The notes under the pieces were generated by a model. That model made no database searches. It saw only the letters and a program-made list of their open reading frames with translations, and was not told the origin of the DNA. Source: Montifringilla adamsi (lineage: Eukaryota; Chordata; Aves; Passeriformes; Passeridae). Taken from it: a stretch of 64,000 nucleotides of DNA. Made by a program: the position numbers and the translations under genes. Shown in pieces: positions 32,207-43,817 of this stretch (position 1 is the stretch's first letter; the number at the start of each line of letters is the position of its first letter). Where the stretch lies: positions 2,892,815-2,956,814 of the forward strand of contig JAGGNK010007448.1 in NCBI GenBank assembly GCA_017590115.1, read 5' to 3'.

Positions 32207-35200
32207 GAAAAAGGAGGAATGGCAAAGCAGCAGCTCACACTGTGTGTGGAGTTATCCACTAAAGAACTTCAGGGTTACAAATATATGGAATATATAAAAG
32301 CTCAAATCCCTGAGGCACCACATGGAATAACTTCAGTGTGGGGAGCTGGGAAGAGCACAGTGCTGGGGTGAACACAGAGAGTGACTGATGGGATGCTGCT
32401 GGAGGAATGAGGGAAAAGCTCTGGAAAGGTCTCCCAAGGTCATGTCCACTCTCTATCAGGCATCCATATCATAATGGCATCCATAAGTACATCAAGATTT
32501 TCAAATCCAGACTGAGTTCCGCTGCTGCTGTGAGACTGTTACTTTAAAATCTTATCTGTAATGGTTAAAACTCTCCTTATCTCCAATTTATTGGTGTTGT
32601 CCAGCTTATGGCCATGTATTAATGAAGGCTTTGAGCAAGGCTCCCAAACTTCATTTAATCAAGATTAAGGTATTGTGCCAACAGCCTTTATTTTTTACCT
32701 GGCTCTCTCCCTTCCTGACATTTATACTCATAAATGCCACTCCAAATATTATTGCCACCAAGTTTCCATTGCCAAATGACATTCCATGCCAGAGAGCTGG
32801 ATTAATAGGACAACAATCCTCTTTCCTCTACCTTCCCATCTAAAAAAGCTTTTTAATCCTCTCCAAAAATTTCTTTTTCCCTTTTCCTCATTTATTCTAT
32901 CCATGTTTTCCTCATCTGTTTGTGGTCTGTTCCAGGCCATCCTTTCTGGGATATGAAGCATCCCTATCACATTCCTCTAGCTCTGGCTTTGCCAGACCCA
33001 ACTCCCCCTGGTTCTGAGTCACTTGTTTGCCCCCTTTCCTCAGCTCATCTCCAGGAGCCCTCTGGGATGGAGAAACTCCTTTCCAAAGTAAAACGAGCTC
33101 CTGCTCAGTAATTTTTTTTTTTTAATTGGAAATTTTGCTAGAAGGGATGAATTTCTTCAAGGCATCTTTTACAAATTCTAGCAGATCCTTCCAAGCTGTG
33201 TGTTTCATTAACTGGAATATTCCTTTGGCATCAAAGGTAGGATTTTGTGATGTTTGCTGCCAGCATCTTGGGAAATTCTGGATTTTTCAGTCTCATGGAT
33301 TTACTTCTAGAGTTCCTTGCCACTGTTAAGTCAAGCTGGAGTAGTTTACTTTCCTTTAGGCTGGCGTTTCAAATCTTATTTGTTATTCCCAGAATATCCT
33401 GTGGATATCCTGTAGCTTCTCTGGATAAAGTGTTTCATTTTGTTGATGTTTTTTTTTCTTTTTAAAAAATGTGGGGTTCATGCACTTTGTCAGTTTTTCT
33501 CCAAAGTATTACCTCCAATATTTGATAATTTGTATTAAGGTGGGCAACGTGCTTCTGATGTGAGCCTTTATTCCCAAAGATTTCTCATTAACAAGGAGAA
33601 ATTACAATTACACCAGAACATTTCTCTACAGCAGAAGATCCCTTTGGATTTTTGCCCGCACTTTGCATTTTCAGAGGAAGAATCCAAATGCAGCTTGTCC
33701 TGATGGAATGGCAGATGGAGCTGGGAGCCTTCTGCTCCATTTTATTGCACCACATTGCAGGAGAAGCTTCTCCATCTCACATCTGCCACCTCCTTGTGAA
33801 GCTACAGAGTTCCTTGGGGAAGGAAGTGTGGGAGAACAGTCTCTTCCCATCCCCTCACCCCAGTGCCATGACAGAGAGGGAATATCCACCAGGATGAGGC
33901 TCAGAGGGACAGCAGGACCTGGGGGTGGAGTTCCAGGTGTATTTATGGTGTTGGAGGATTCCTGGCACTCAATCATTGGATGTGGCATCCAGCCAGGCTC
34001 CATCCTGGTGTGCATCCAGCCTGCATCCCAGCAGATCCTTGTGCCACTGCTGGCAAACAGCCTGTGGGCCAGGCTACCAGGATTTGGGGTTCAAAATATC
34101 CATGGATTCCCACCAGTTGTGGTCCTGAGGAGCCCTTGCACTGCCAGGTGGAGATCTCCCATTGCTCAGCCTGTGCTCTGAGATCCAAGGACACACTGTC
34201 CCCCTTGTCCTGGCTCTGGCCTGCCTTGGCTTGTGCAAATATTAACCTTGGCTTTTCCCTGGCCCAGCCTGGCTCCTCACAGGATGAGACACTGCTGGTG
34301 TGAATAATGTGACAAGAATTTCTTATGGTGGGGTTGGAAAATGCAGCTTTCCTCGAGTTAGATCCGGAACTGGCAAGAGCCACTCGGGTTTTGGACTTGG
34401 CAGAAACCTCTTCTCCTTTGGGGCAGATGGAAGGGGATCCATGGGCACCAGAGAGCTGCGTTTGGAATTATTTCCTTTAAAAACACAAGGAACTCGTGCT
34501 GCTGAATGAGGCTCCCTTTGTGGGATTCAGGCACTCCCAGGTGGCTCCTCAGAGATGTCTAAAGGACAGGTGGGAGAGTCCCTTGACAAACTGGGATGCT
34601 AAAATTTGTATGTGGATTTTATCCTGGCAAAAGAGGACTCCCTTGGCCACACCAGGTAAAAATCTTGCTGGTAAAATGGAAAGATTGTTTGATTAATAAG
34701 GAAAAAACACCAAAAAAGCATATCAATATTGTATTCAGGAATGTAGAACAAATCCTGACATCTCATCCTAAATCTAATATTTTTTTATAGACTGTTTAGA
34801 GCTTACTGAAAATGAAATTAAAGCAGCTTCGATTTTGGCCCGAACATAAAGCTGAAATACTGAAATAGCATGAAAAGACATTTTTTCTTATAGTAACTTC
34901 TGACCACATGAAAATAAGGAAGCACTACAAATCTTTCAAGAAAGTCTGACTTTATGGGATTTCCAGCATCACTTCCAGATTAAACAGATTTGGCTCAATG
35001 TTCAAGTCCAGGCTCATCTGAACCAGACACATTTGCTGAGATTTATGCCAGTTTGAGCTTTACCCCTTTCATGAGTTCTAGTTCAGCTTTTGGAAAGCTG
35101 TTTCTGGGTACATTTAGGGGAACTGCAAATGGATCAGCCTGAATCTCAAAAGCCTGGAGTCAACCTCCTGCAGCACACCTGGGCTCACTGACCAGATCAG

Positions 35201-38200
35201 TGAGAGCCTGACAAACTCTGCACACACATCTGTGGAAAGGTGGCCCAGGTTGGATTGCAATTTTGACTTTCCTCAGTTTAGGGAAGGGGGAATATTGAGG
35301 AATGGGAATGCTCTGTAAAGATCCCTTGCTGTGTTTGATTTCCAGCTGTCCTGTAACTTCCACAGGCTCTTTGGGTATCCAGAGGCTGTTGATATTAATC
35401 ATAGGTAAGGAAAACCGGGGGATGATGCTCTGTGCTTCCTGAGCTGACGTCAGTGATGATTCCAGGATAATAATTCCATTATTATGTGGCTACTCAGCTT
35501 GCTGGGATCATCCTGCAGAGGTGCTGCACTATTTTTGTCTGCACAGAGACCAAATTCCAGGTGCTCAGGAAGGCTCTGAGCTGGGAAGAGGTGTAGGAAT
35601 GAGGCTGAGGGAGCTCCAGCCCTAAGGAGTTCTCACCTCTCAGCTTCAGGTCAGCTCCCAGTGGGATGGTGGGTCCTACCAGAGGGGTGTGAAAGGCTGT
35701 GAGGTGCTTCTTTAGCATCAGTAAAGATCAGTAAAGTAAACTGATCAGTTTAGGATCAGTAAGACCATTTCAGGATTTTTAGATTGTTCTCAAGAAAAAG
35801 CAGCTGAATTAAGACCAGCTATTACAGGGGAGATTTTTTATTTTATTTGAATATCAGTGATATGCAGAATCCTGATATTTCATCTAGGAAATCAAAATAC
35901 TGCTTATTTTGATGTCTGTTGAGGAGTTTTCTTCTTTGCTTCTGAGCTCTCTCCAGGTTCATTTGAATGTGAATGCACCGAGGTCACTCTATGGAAAGGC
36001 TGCATTTACCTGCCCTAGGCAGAGATCAGCAGCCTTGGTTCTCAGAGCAACTTTATGGGCTGCAACAAAGGAGAGGAAAATTCTGTTTTCTTATCACTAC
36101 TGAACCCTATTTGCTTTCTTTCATGCTGCTTTTTACAAGATTCAGATGGAGCTGGACAGGGCGTTTTGTTCATTTTGTAGGGAAAAAAGATAAAATAAGT
36201 TGAAGTCTCCAGCAATTTTAAACAGCAAATTAAATTGTCCAATTCAGGAAAAAAAGACTTTCACCATAGTGCCCATGCTTCTGAAAGCAATATATGTACC
36301 AGAGTGGCATTTTGGGGATTTTGTTTATCATTAAAAGCAAAATAAGGTTTATAAAGGAGATTCAGCAAAGAAGTTACCCACGACAAAATCTAATCACTTT
36401 GGATATTTTTAGTGTAATGAGATCCATGCTTCTTACAAAAGGCTTCTTGGGCTCCCAGTGGGGAGGATGTTTATAGTTCTGGACCTTCACAATTTTAACT
36501 TGATTATTTGCAGGCAACTTCATCTTCCTACTTATATAAGAGCCCAGCAGTTGTGTAATCACCAGTGTGAGATGAAAAGCCACATGGTTTGGGGTTGGTT
36601 TCTGCTCAGCTGGCCCTGGTTTCTTGCTGGGTTGCCTCTCTCTTGTCTGCACCCTCCAGGAGAGGGAGTTGGATAATTTAAAGCAGCGTTTCATCCTGGG
36701 CTTTTTCATGCTTTTCAACTTTGTTATGTCTTCCCAAACCTCCCAGCCTGCTGGGGAAAGAGCTTCCAGGATGAATTGTCTGGATTAATGACACACTTCT
36801 GCATGGGGCTGCTCTGTTGATGGGTCAGCAGGAGTTTTTGCAGGGAGCTGTTTGCCCTCGTGCATGGACAGCTGCCCACAGATCAGTCTGCAGAGTCCAG
36901 CTCCTAAGGAGCCTCAGGGCTCGGAGAGCTCTCAGGAACAATGAGGATGCAGCTCAGAGGATGGGAAGGATGGAGATCAGAGGCAGCATTCACAAGCAAA
37001 CACATGTATATGCACACAGCAGAAAATGGATTTCCTGGAGAAAACAAATCTGAATTATGTTCCTAAGGAATTGGGAATTCAACAGCTTCCACATCAGCAT
37101 CAAAGGATTTTAACTGAGTGCATGGTTAAGCATTCAGACCCTAATGCCCATGTTTTGTGCCATGCTAGTTCCTATGAGTTGTTCTTCCAAACTGCAGCTC
37201 CTGGAAATAAAAGAACAGGAGAAAAACATGTAATTTGTCCCGGATAAGAATTGGTTTATTTCCTGCAATGTTCCATCTGATGATTCTTTGTAGCTGTAGT
37301 AAAAACCATTGTTTGGGAGATAAATTGAGAGTGGCAGTAAACACAAAAAGGTTAATGAAATACATGATTTCTGGCTCACTTGTTGGAGCAGGGAAAGCAT
37401 GAGGGGTTTCAGTGTTTGGAATTCATAACTATTTCCATTATCTACCCTGTGCCTCATTTTTCTTTCTCTCTTGGCTCTAAGATCCTCTTCTTTCTTTATT
37501 GTTTCTTCATCATTCTCTTTGTTTTTATTTCTCCCACTGCATTTCCCATGGCCTGAGAGCTCCCTTGCCCACACCCCAACTCAAATTCCAGAAACTCCAC
37601 TTGGGTTTTTCTGCTCAGTCTTGTGCTTCAGTGCCCTGGCTGATCTTTGTTAGAACATATTTCAGATTGGTTTTCTCTTCAGAACTGTACAAGGAGAGCT
37701 AAATACATATGGAAATGGAAATACGTATACATGGAGAGTTAAATAGTATGGAAAACTGTCCTAGCCTGGCTGGGGCACTGCAGGGGCTCCCTGAGATGTC
37801 TGCTGGTAGGAAATGAGAGTGGAGGTGATCTCCCAGCACAGGCTTTGTCTCCTGGAAGATGTAAATCTCCATTTGAAGAGCTGGAAATGGCTGAGCTTGG
37901 CTCTGTCCCTGGAGAGGCTGTGACATCTCAGTGGGGTGGAAGTGCAACCTCCCACAAACTCATCCTTCCCTTCACTACAAGAGTAAAACTGCAAACATTC
38001 CCCAAGTTTCTGTGCTGTTGTCCACGTGGCTGTTTCATTTTGTTGAGTGATGGTGATGGTTGCGTGAATGAGTAAAATGTCTGTTCTTTAACCTCTGCTG
38101 TAAGCTGGTTTGGATTTTCCTTAACACAAAGCAAGCAGAGAACAATGGGTTGTATTGTGCCTGATTAAATTTTCTGTGCAAAAGTCTTAATGTCCCCTGT

Positions 38201-38519
38201 GCACTATCTTAGCCAGGGTTACCTCACTGTAACCACAAGAGAAAGCTGAGTCAGCTGTGGATTGAGCCACAGGTAGTGTCTGGACCCAGCTGCTGGTGGG
38301 AAAGGCATTTCCCTCTCTTCCCAGCCTTTTCCTGTAGCAGTGTCCATGGGGATGGCTGTGGGGGCAGGATTCCACTGCCAGGACACGTGTCTCCTTCTCT
38401 GAGCCTTCCATGACTTCATCACTTGTAGTATAATAAAGTAAAAATCATATGTTGCAGTCACTCCTTGTGGTGGGCACGACAGCAAACACCTCTGACTTTA
38501 AAAACCATTTGGAAAGAAC
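32207..38519. other. Unique noncoding DNA, no gene seen
   Basis: More than 6 kb without a recognised repeat family or convincing exon. Frames of 136-172 codons around 33660-34383 occur on both strands in moderately GC-rich DNA and show no domain. A small CpG cluster lies near 34350-34400. A T-tract is at 33112-33122. Confidence 0.5.
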
Positions 38520-38592
38520 CCCAGAGGATTATTAAAATGAAGATAACCCAGAGGATTATTAAAATTAAAATAACCTAGAGGATTATTAAGCA
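38520..38592. repeat. 27-bp tandem repeat, about 2.7 copies
   Basis: Units start at 38520, 38547 and 38574, each beginning with CCCAGAGGATTATTAA or the variant CCTAGAGGATTATTAA. The last unit is cut short. Confidence 0.92.
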
Positions 38593-39126
38593 TTGTTTAT
38601 GTGGAAAGAAGAAGAATCACTATCAAAATGACAAGAGCAATGTATGAGTGCAAAAACTCTAAACACAAATTGCTTTTTGGTGTATATGCTTGAGAGAGGC
38701 TTTATCATTTCATTCCTTGTCTCAAAGTTTCAGGAATGGTTTTTAACGGAGTGGGGCAGACAGGGTCAAGCCAAGACATGGATTTAATTCCTTACATCTA
38801 TAAACAAAACCACATTTTATGCTGAACTCTGCACGATGAGAGGGAGGAGGTGGGGATGGGAATTTCAGCATTACACTGTTTTTAGAGAAAAAGGGAAGGA
38901 AAATGTTGACAAAGGTGATGATGCTTGCAGGCACTTCTGTCTCTGCTGGGCACTGGAACTGATGGGGATTGGCAATTCTGCACTTGGTTTGAAGCACCAC
39001 AAAGGGGATTATCCATGGATGTGCTTCCCCCTGGACACAGCCAGATGATCTGGAGGCACAGGATGGGAGCCAGGGTGGGAAGAGCAGCCTGTGGCTGAAG
39101 GCAGTGGTGACAGGGAGAGGTGTCTG
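38593..39126. other. Noncoding DNA, no gene seen
   Basis: Nothing recognised before the CR1 end that follows. Confidence 0.5.
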
Positions 39127-39299
39127 CTGCCCAGAGCAGCTGTGGCTGCCCCTGGATCCCTGGCAGTGCCCAAGGCCAGGCTGGACAGGGCTTGGAGCAG
39201 CCTGGGGCAGTGGGAGCTGTCCCTGCCCATGGCAAGGGTGGAATGGGTTGATCTAAAGTCCCTTCCAGCCCAAACCATTCCACGATTCTGTGATTTGAT
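39127..39299 (+). mobile_element. CR1 LINE 3' end
   Basis: CCCAGAGCAGCTGTGGCTGC, CCTGGATCCCTGGCAGTGCC, CCCTTCCAGCCCAAACCATT, and the terminal ACGATTCTGTGATTTGATC tail. It is 5'-truncated. The stretch from CCAGAGCAGC to AGGCCAGGCTGGA is identical to the copy at 43620. Confidence 0.93.
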
Positions 39300-42019
39300 C
39301 AAATGCAATGCTTGAACTCAGAAATCACTTCAGATTTGTCCAACCAGTTGCTCTTAACAGACAGAGTGATGGCCCTGGGAATAAAAGGGTAAATAATCCA
39401 CAACGTCACACTCAGGAGAAGGCAAAAATTTGAGTTTTTTAATGTTTGTGGGTCTGTTGGATTCTCTTTTCCATCAGCCTTGACTTCTGGAGTCCCCCAG
39501 TGTTACCAGCCAGGGGGGACTGAAGATGCTGCAGTGATTTGGGGTACCTGGGACTGGGTTATTTACCAGTACTCTGCTGTACAAATTTTGGTGTATGGCA
39601 GCATTGTCGTGCACCTTCATGAACAGATTTTGCCAAATATTCCATTTCATCATACACCTGTACTGGGGAGCAAATGTGAGAAAACTCTATTTACTATTGT
39701 AACTTAAATCATAACAAACAGTGTTCAGATTGGACTGGTGCAGGTTTATCACCTCTACCTTAAGTTTATCACCTCTACCCTTGGCAGCAATTTTTACCAG
39801 GCTCAGGGGCAGGGAAAAGAGCCATAATTTTAATGTGGAATGGTCTGTAGTGATAGTTATTCCACACCTATCCAATTTTCATCCAACCCTTGACGAACCT
39901 CTGAACATAGCCCCATTTCTTGTCACACTTTGGGCATTCTGAAGGGCTCCCTGAGAACTGTGGAGTTCAGTCCACAGCTCAGGATTTCCTCAGAGCAGGG
40001 AGCTTCCCATCATCAAGATTGCTTGGCTGCTCCCTTCTCTCCAGATATATTTCAGCTGCTTCCCACTTTGCTGATGCAGGCTCTTGATAATTTCAGAGTT
40101 AAGTAAAAGAAGCCAGAAAACCCTTATTCCTTTTGCCTCCCCTTCCTCACACACAGAGGACTGACAGGAAAATAAGTACTAATATGTCATCTTTAAAATA
40201 AGAAGGGGACATGCTTTCCTTGTGAAGCAGTGGAAACAGTGACATCATTCTTGGAACAGCTTTTTTCCCCTTTTCCCTTCTAATTGCGTGGAGTTTTTAA
40301 AGCCAGGGAATCAAATCTTCCCCTCTGGAGTGGGGGAAGGTTCCCCACAGGCTGCTGGTTGTCTGGGTTTGGTATGAATCACACTGCCCCTTTTGCAGTT
40401 CATTGACAAATTACCAGAACCAGGAGCTGGGAACTGGGGCAGCAAAAGGAAAGAGCAAAAATGAAGGCAATTGGTGAAAGAACACGAGGAGGAAACATTA
40501 TTTATGGAAAATTCACTGACTGGTTCCTTATTTCTGTGTTATATTCTCTTTTTTTTCCACTTTAAAGGAAATGGCTCCTATAGCAGGAGTGACTCACTGG
40601 TAGAAGTTGCCAGGGAGGAGTGTTTGCCAGTTTCTTATTTTATTAACATTTTATCACAGCATGGTGCCAGTGCACGTGCCAGATAAGGCCACAGATGCCA
40701 AGACAGAGAAAAGAAACAGCAGGAGGGTGGAAAAATCTTTTTTTTCCTTTGGTCAAGCACCAGTCCTGTATGTCTGCAACAGGAGGCTATTCTTTGATGG
40801 CTGCTTGAGCTGTCCTGAAATAGCATCGAGGGGTTTGTCCTGACTTCCACAGGGTCTGGAGTTCTGTATCCTGACAGAGCAGAGAAACTCCAGCAGGCAC
40901 AGGGACAGGCCAGGTACAACACCAGCAGCTTCCTCTGCTGTGACACAGTTTGGCTGTGATGGCACCTTCTCCCCACCTCTGCAGAGCTCCTCACACATCC
41001 CCAGAGGGACCCCAGGTCCCAGCACTTCCCCAGGGAGAATTTAGCCTTGTGCTAATAGAGATAAGGGATGGAGAGAAGCAAGTGATGTAAGGAAATAATT
41101 TTTCTAGTTTTCCCTATTTCCTTTCTCTCCACCTTCTCTTTCATTTTAAAAAAAAGGACAGTTAAATAGAGGAAAAAACAGCTGCAAGGTTTGATGTCTG
41201 GTCACTCAGTCTGTGAGGGAAGCAAAGGCTGCAAAACGAGTCTGATCTCAGCAAGGAAACAAGATAGGAAAGATAGGAAAAGACTTTAAATCCAGATGAT
41301 TTTGCAAGTAATACTTGATTTTCCCCAATCTGAAATACTTGCAGAGAGCAGGGTTTAGACTCAGCAGTTAACAAGGCAGAGGCTAAGAGGGTAGGTGCTG
41401 GAGATGTGATCTGACATGATCCCAGTCAAATCAATCCCAATAAAACCTTCCAGCAGAGCTGTTCTGCAAGAGGAGAGCAGTTGACCCCTCTTGCTGACCC
41501 CTCAGTTACAGATCTGGAGAGGTCTCAGGGCACAGAATGCTCTGCTGGTGCAAATCTACAGCTCAATTAAAGGAGGTGCAGGAAAGGAGGAGGCCAAGCA
41601 AGCAAGAACTCCTTGTTAAATCTCTTTTGGAGCAGTTCATTAAGCTCTGGGATAAGTCTGCCCTACAGAGGCCTGGCTGTTGACAGGGTAGGCACAAGCC
41701 ATGGAGAAAATCTGATTTTGGAGCTGGGCGTTGGTTCCTGGTGCTCCCTATCCTGCAGGACAAACACAGCCTCTGGAATTGGAAGTAGAGTTGGGCTGCT
41801 CTGCATCCAAACAGAGACATCCCAAAAGTGATTTGGGATTTATTTGTAGTGATTTGCTCTCTGAAGAAAACAGAGTTACTCAGGAGCCGCTGTGCTTGTT
41901 TTTATAACGATGTCAGACACACAGGGGTGAATGAACACAAAACAAGTTCAGAGCTTGCCACCTCTCAGATGTGGGAGAAATTCTCTGGAGTGGATCAGGG
42001 AAGTGATTTCTAAATAAAA
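39300..42019. other. Unique noncoding DNA, no gene seen
   Basis: No exon or repeat family recognised. The short direct repeat TTTATCACCTCTACC occurs twice near 39747-39780. Confidence 0.5.
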
Positions 42020-42340
42020 GCTACTAAAATGCACTTAAACCCAGATAATTTCATTTATTTGCTTTAGAGAACACACGACCTTGAACACGTCTGCAAAGAA
42101 GGTACAAAATGTTTCTCTTGGTGCTTTAGCCTTAATATGATTTATGCCATAATCAGAAATGAGTAGAGCATGTAAGGCCATGATTGCAGCTAAATATCCT
42201 ACAGAAAAACAGCCTCAATTAACTTTCTCAGCATGCACTAGCCCCATTAGCATTAGTTCATGGCTCAGATATTGCACACATGTCAGAATCCTGCACAAAC
42301 CCCTTGGTTTAGACAAAACAACAGGAGACATGTAAGCAGT
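42020..42340. other. Candidate conserved noncoding element
   Basis: AT-rich but not low-complexity, with many TAAT and ATTA motifs (for example CCTTAATATGATTTATGCCA, CTCAATTAACTTTCTCAGCA). Stop codons occur in all frames. This texture is typical of conserved vertebrate enhancers, but conservation cannot be measured from one sequence. Confidence 0.25.
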
Positions 42341-43619
42341 ACACAGCTCTAATCCCTGCATCCACTCCATCCAAAGTTTGGGGTTGTTTTTCTTTCAGTT
42401 GATGAAATGGAAATTCAAATGTTACTTTGACAGTGCCATAGGAAAGTCTAAAGTAGGGGCTGTAAATAGAGCTTGAGCTGACATTTCAGCTTGGAAGTTA
42501 GGGGAAGGAATGAAGCCAGCATGAATACTCACTTCAATCTTGAGGGAAAACTTAACATTTAAGAGACTTTTTTTCCCCTACTGATATTGTAATTTGTAAA
42601 GCCACATCTGAAGGCCATTTGTTTTGGCACTCAAGATATCAATTCAAAACACTCTCTTATTTAACAGAAAGCTCCTTGTCACCCTCTTTTCTTACTCCAT
42701 CTCCCCATTCCCTCCTTTGAATTCTTTGCAGTGATTCCTGAAGCAGGTTGGAGATGAAGCTGTTTACCAGGCTGGAAAGATGAGAAGGTTTGGTAACAAA
42801 GCTCCACTTGCAGAGCTTGGTGCGTGCAGTCGGGAGCACTCCACATCACTGCTTTGTGTGCTGGCCTGGAGTTTTTAATTAAATCTGATCTAGTGCTGAG
42901 CCAGGCAGGATCCAACATCCAGAGGCAGCTGCTCTGCTGTCCAGAGCAGCATCCTGAGCAGCCTCTGCAGGGATGTTTTTGGTAAGAACCTGCAGCACAA
43001 AGCTCTCGGAGGTGACTGAGACACAGGGTGCGTGTCAGAAAACTCAACAGGACTGGAAACTGGGAGAGATGCCCATGGATCTTTTCCTTTGTGTTTCCTT
43101 TCACTTTACTATTGCAAACAATCATTAATGCTTTTAGTCTTGTGGTAGTTCTGGGAGATATTATCCTCATTTTGTGCATAAGGTCTTGGATGATCCATTT
43201 GTCTAGAGAGGTACTGGTTTATGCTGGGAAACATTTGATCAAGCCAGGCTAGCAAAGAGGAGCCTCTGGGAAGTTACTCAAGCTGGCAGCCACATGAAAG
43301 GCAGTGTTTGCAGGAAATCAGCCTGATTTTCTGCTCTTTGAGCTCCTGAAGCTGTGTTCCACAGCCCCGGGGGGGGGGGAGCCCAGCTCCGTGCCCACCC
43401 TGGGTTGTTCAGATTGCTGTGGCAAAGCTCTGTGTGTTTACTCTGCTCCTGTTCAGCTCTTTTCCTCTTTCAGCTCCTGTTGTAATGAACCCATTTTTCA
43501 GTGGAAGGGGAAATCTGCATCAAAAGCAGAGTGGGCAGCAGGGCAGGGGGGATTGTGCCCCTGTGCCCTGGGCTCAGGTGAGAGCTGCCTCCACCTGCAG
43601 AGCTGCTCCAGCCGAGGGT
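42341..43619. other. Noncoding DNA, no gene seen
   Basis: No exon or repeat family recognised. The 166-codon minus-strand frame at 42679-43179 has no domain. A G-run (nine G) lies at 43370-43379. Confidence 0.5.
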
Positions 43620-43817
43620 GGGCAGGCCCTGGCACAGGGTGCCCAGAGCAGCTGTGGCTGCCCCTGGATCCCTGGCAGTGCCCAAGGCCAGGCTGGAGAG
43701 GGTTTGGAGCAGCCTGGGACAGTGGGAGGTGTCCCTGCCCTTGGCAGGGGGTGGAACTGGATAATCTTTAAAGTCCCTTCCAACCCAAACTATTTTATGA
43801 TTCTATGATTCTGTGAC
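43620..43817 (+). mobile_element. CR1 LINE 3' end
   Basis: GGCACAGGGTGCCCAGAGCA, CCTGGATCCCTGGCAGTGCC, GGGAGGTGTCCCTGCCC, CCCTTCCAACCCAAACTATT, and the tail TATGATTCTATGATTCTGTG. The octamer-type repeats at the very end are the CR1 3' terminus. It is 5'-truncated. Confidence 0.95.

Noticed and set aside
33663..34383. Overlapping frames of 107-172 codons on both strands
   Set aside because: No domain, overlapping frames in opposite directions, and no clear splice sites.
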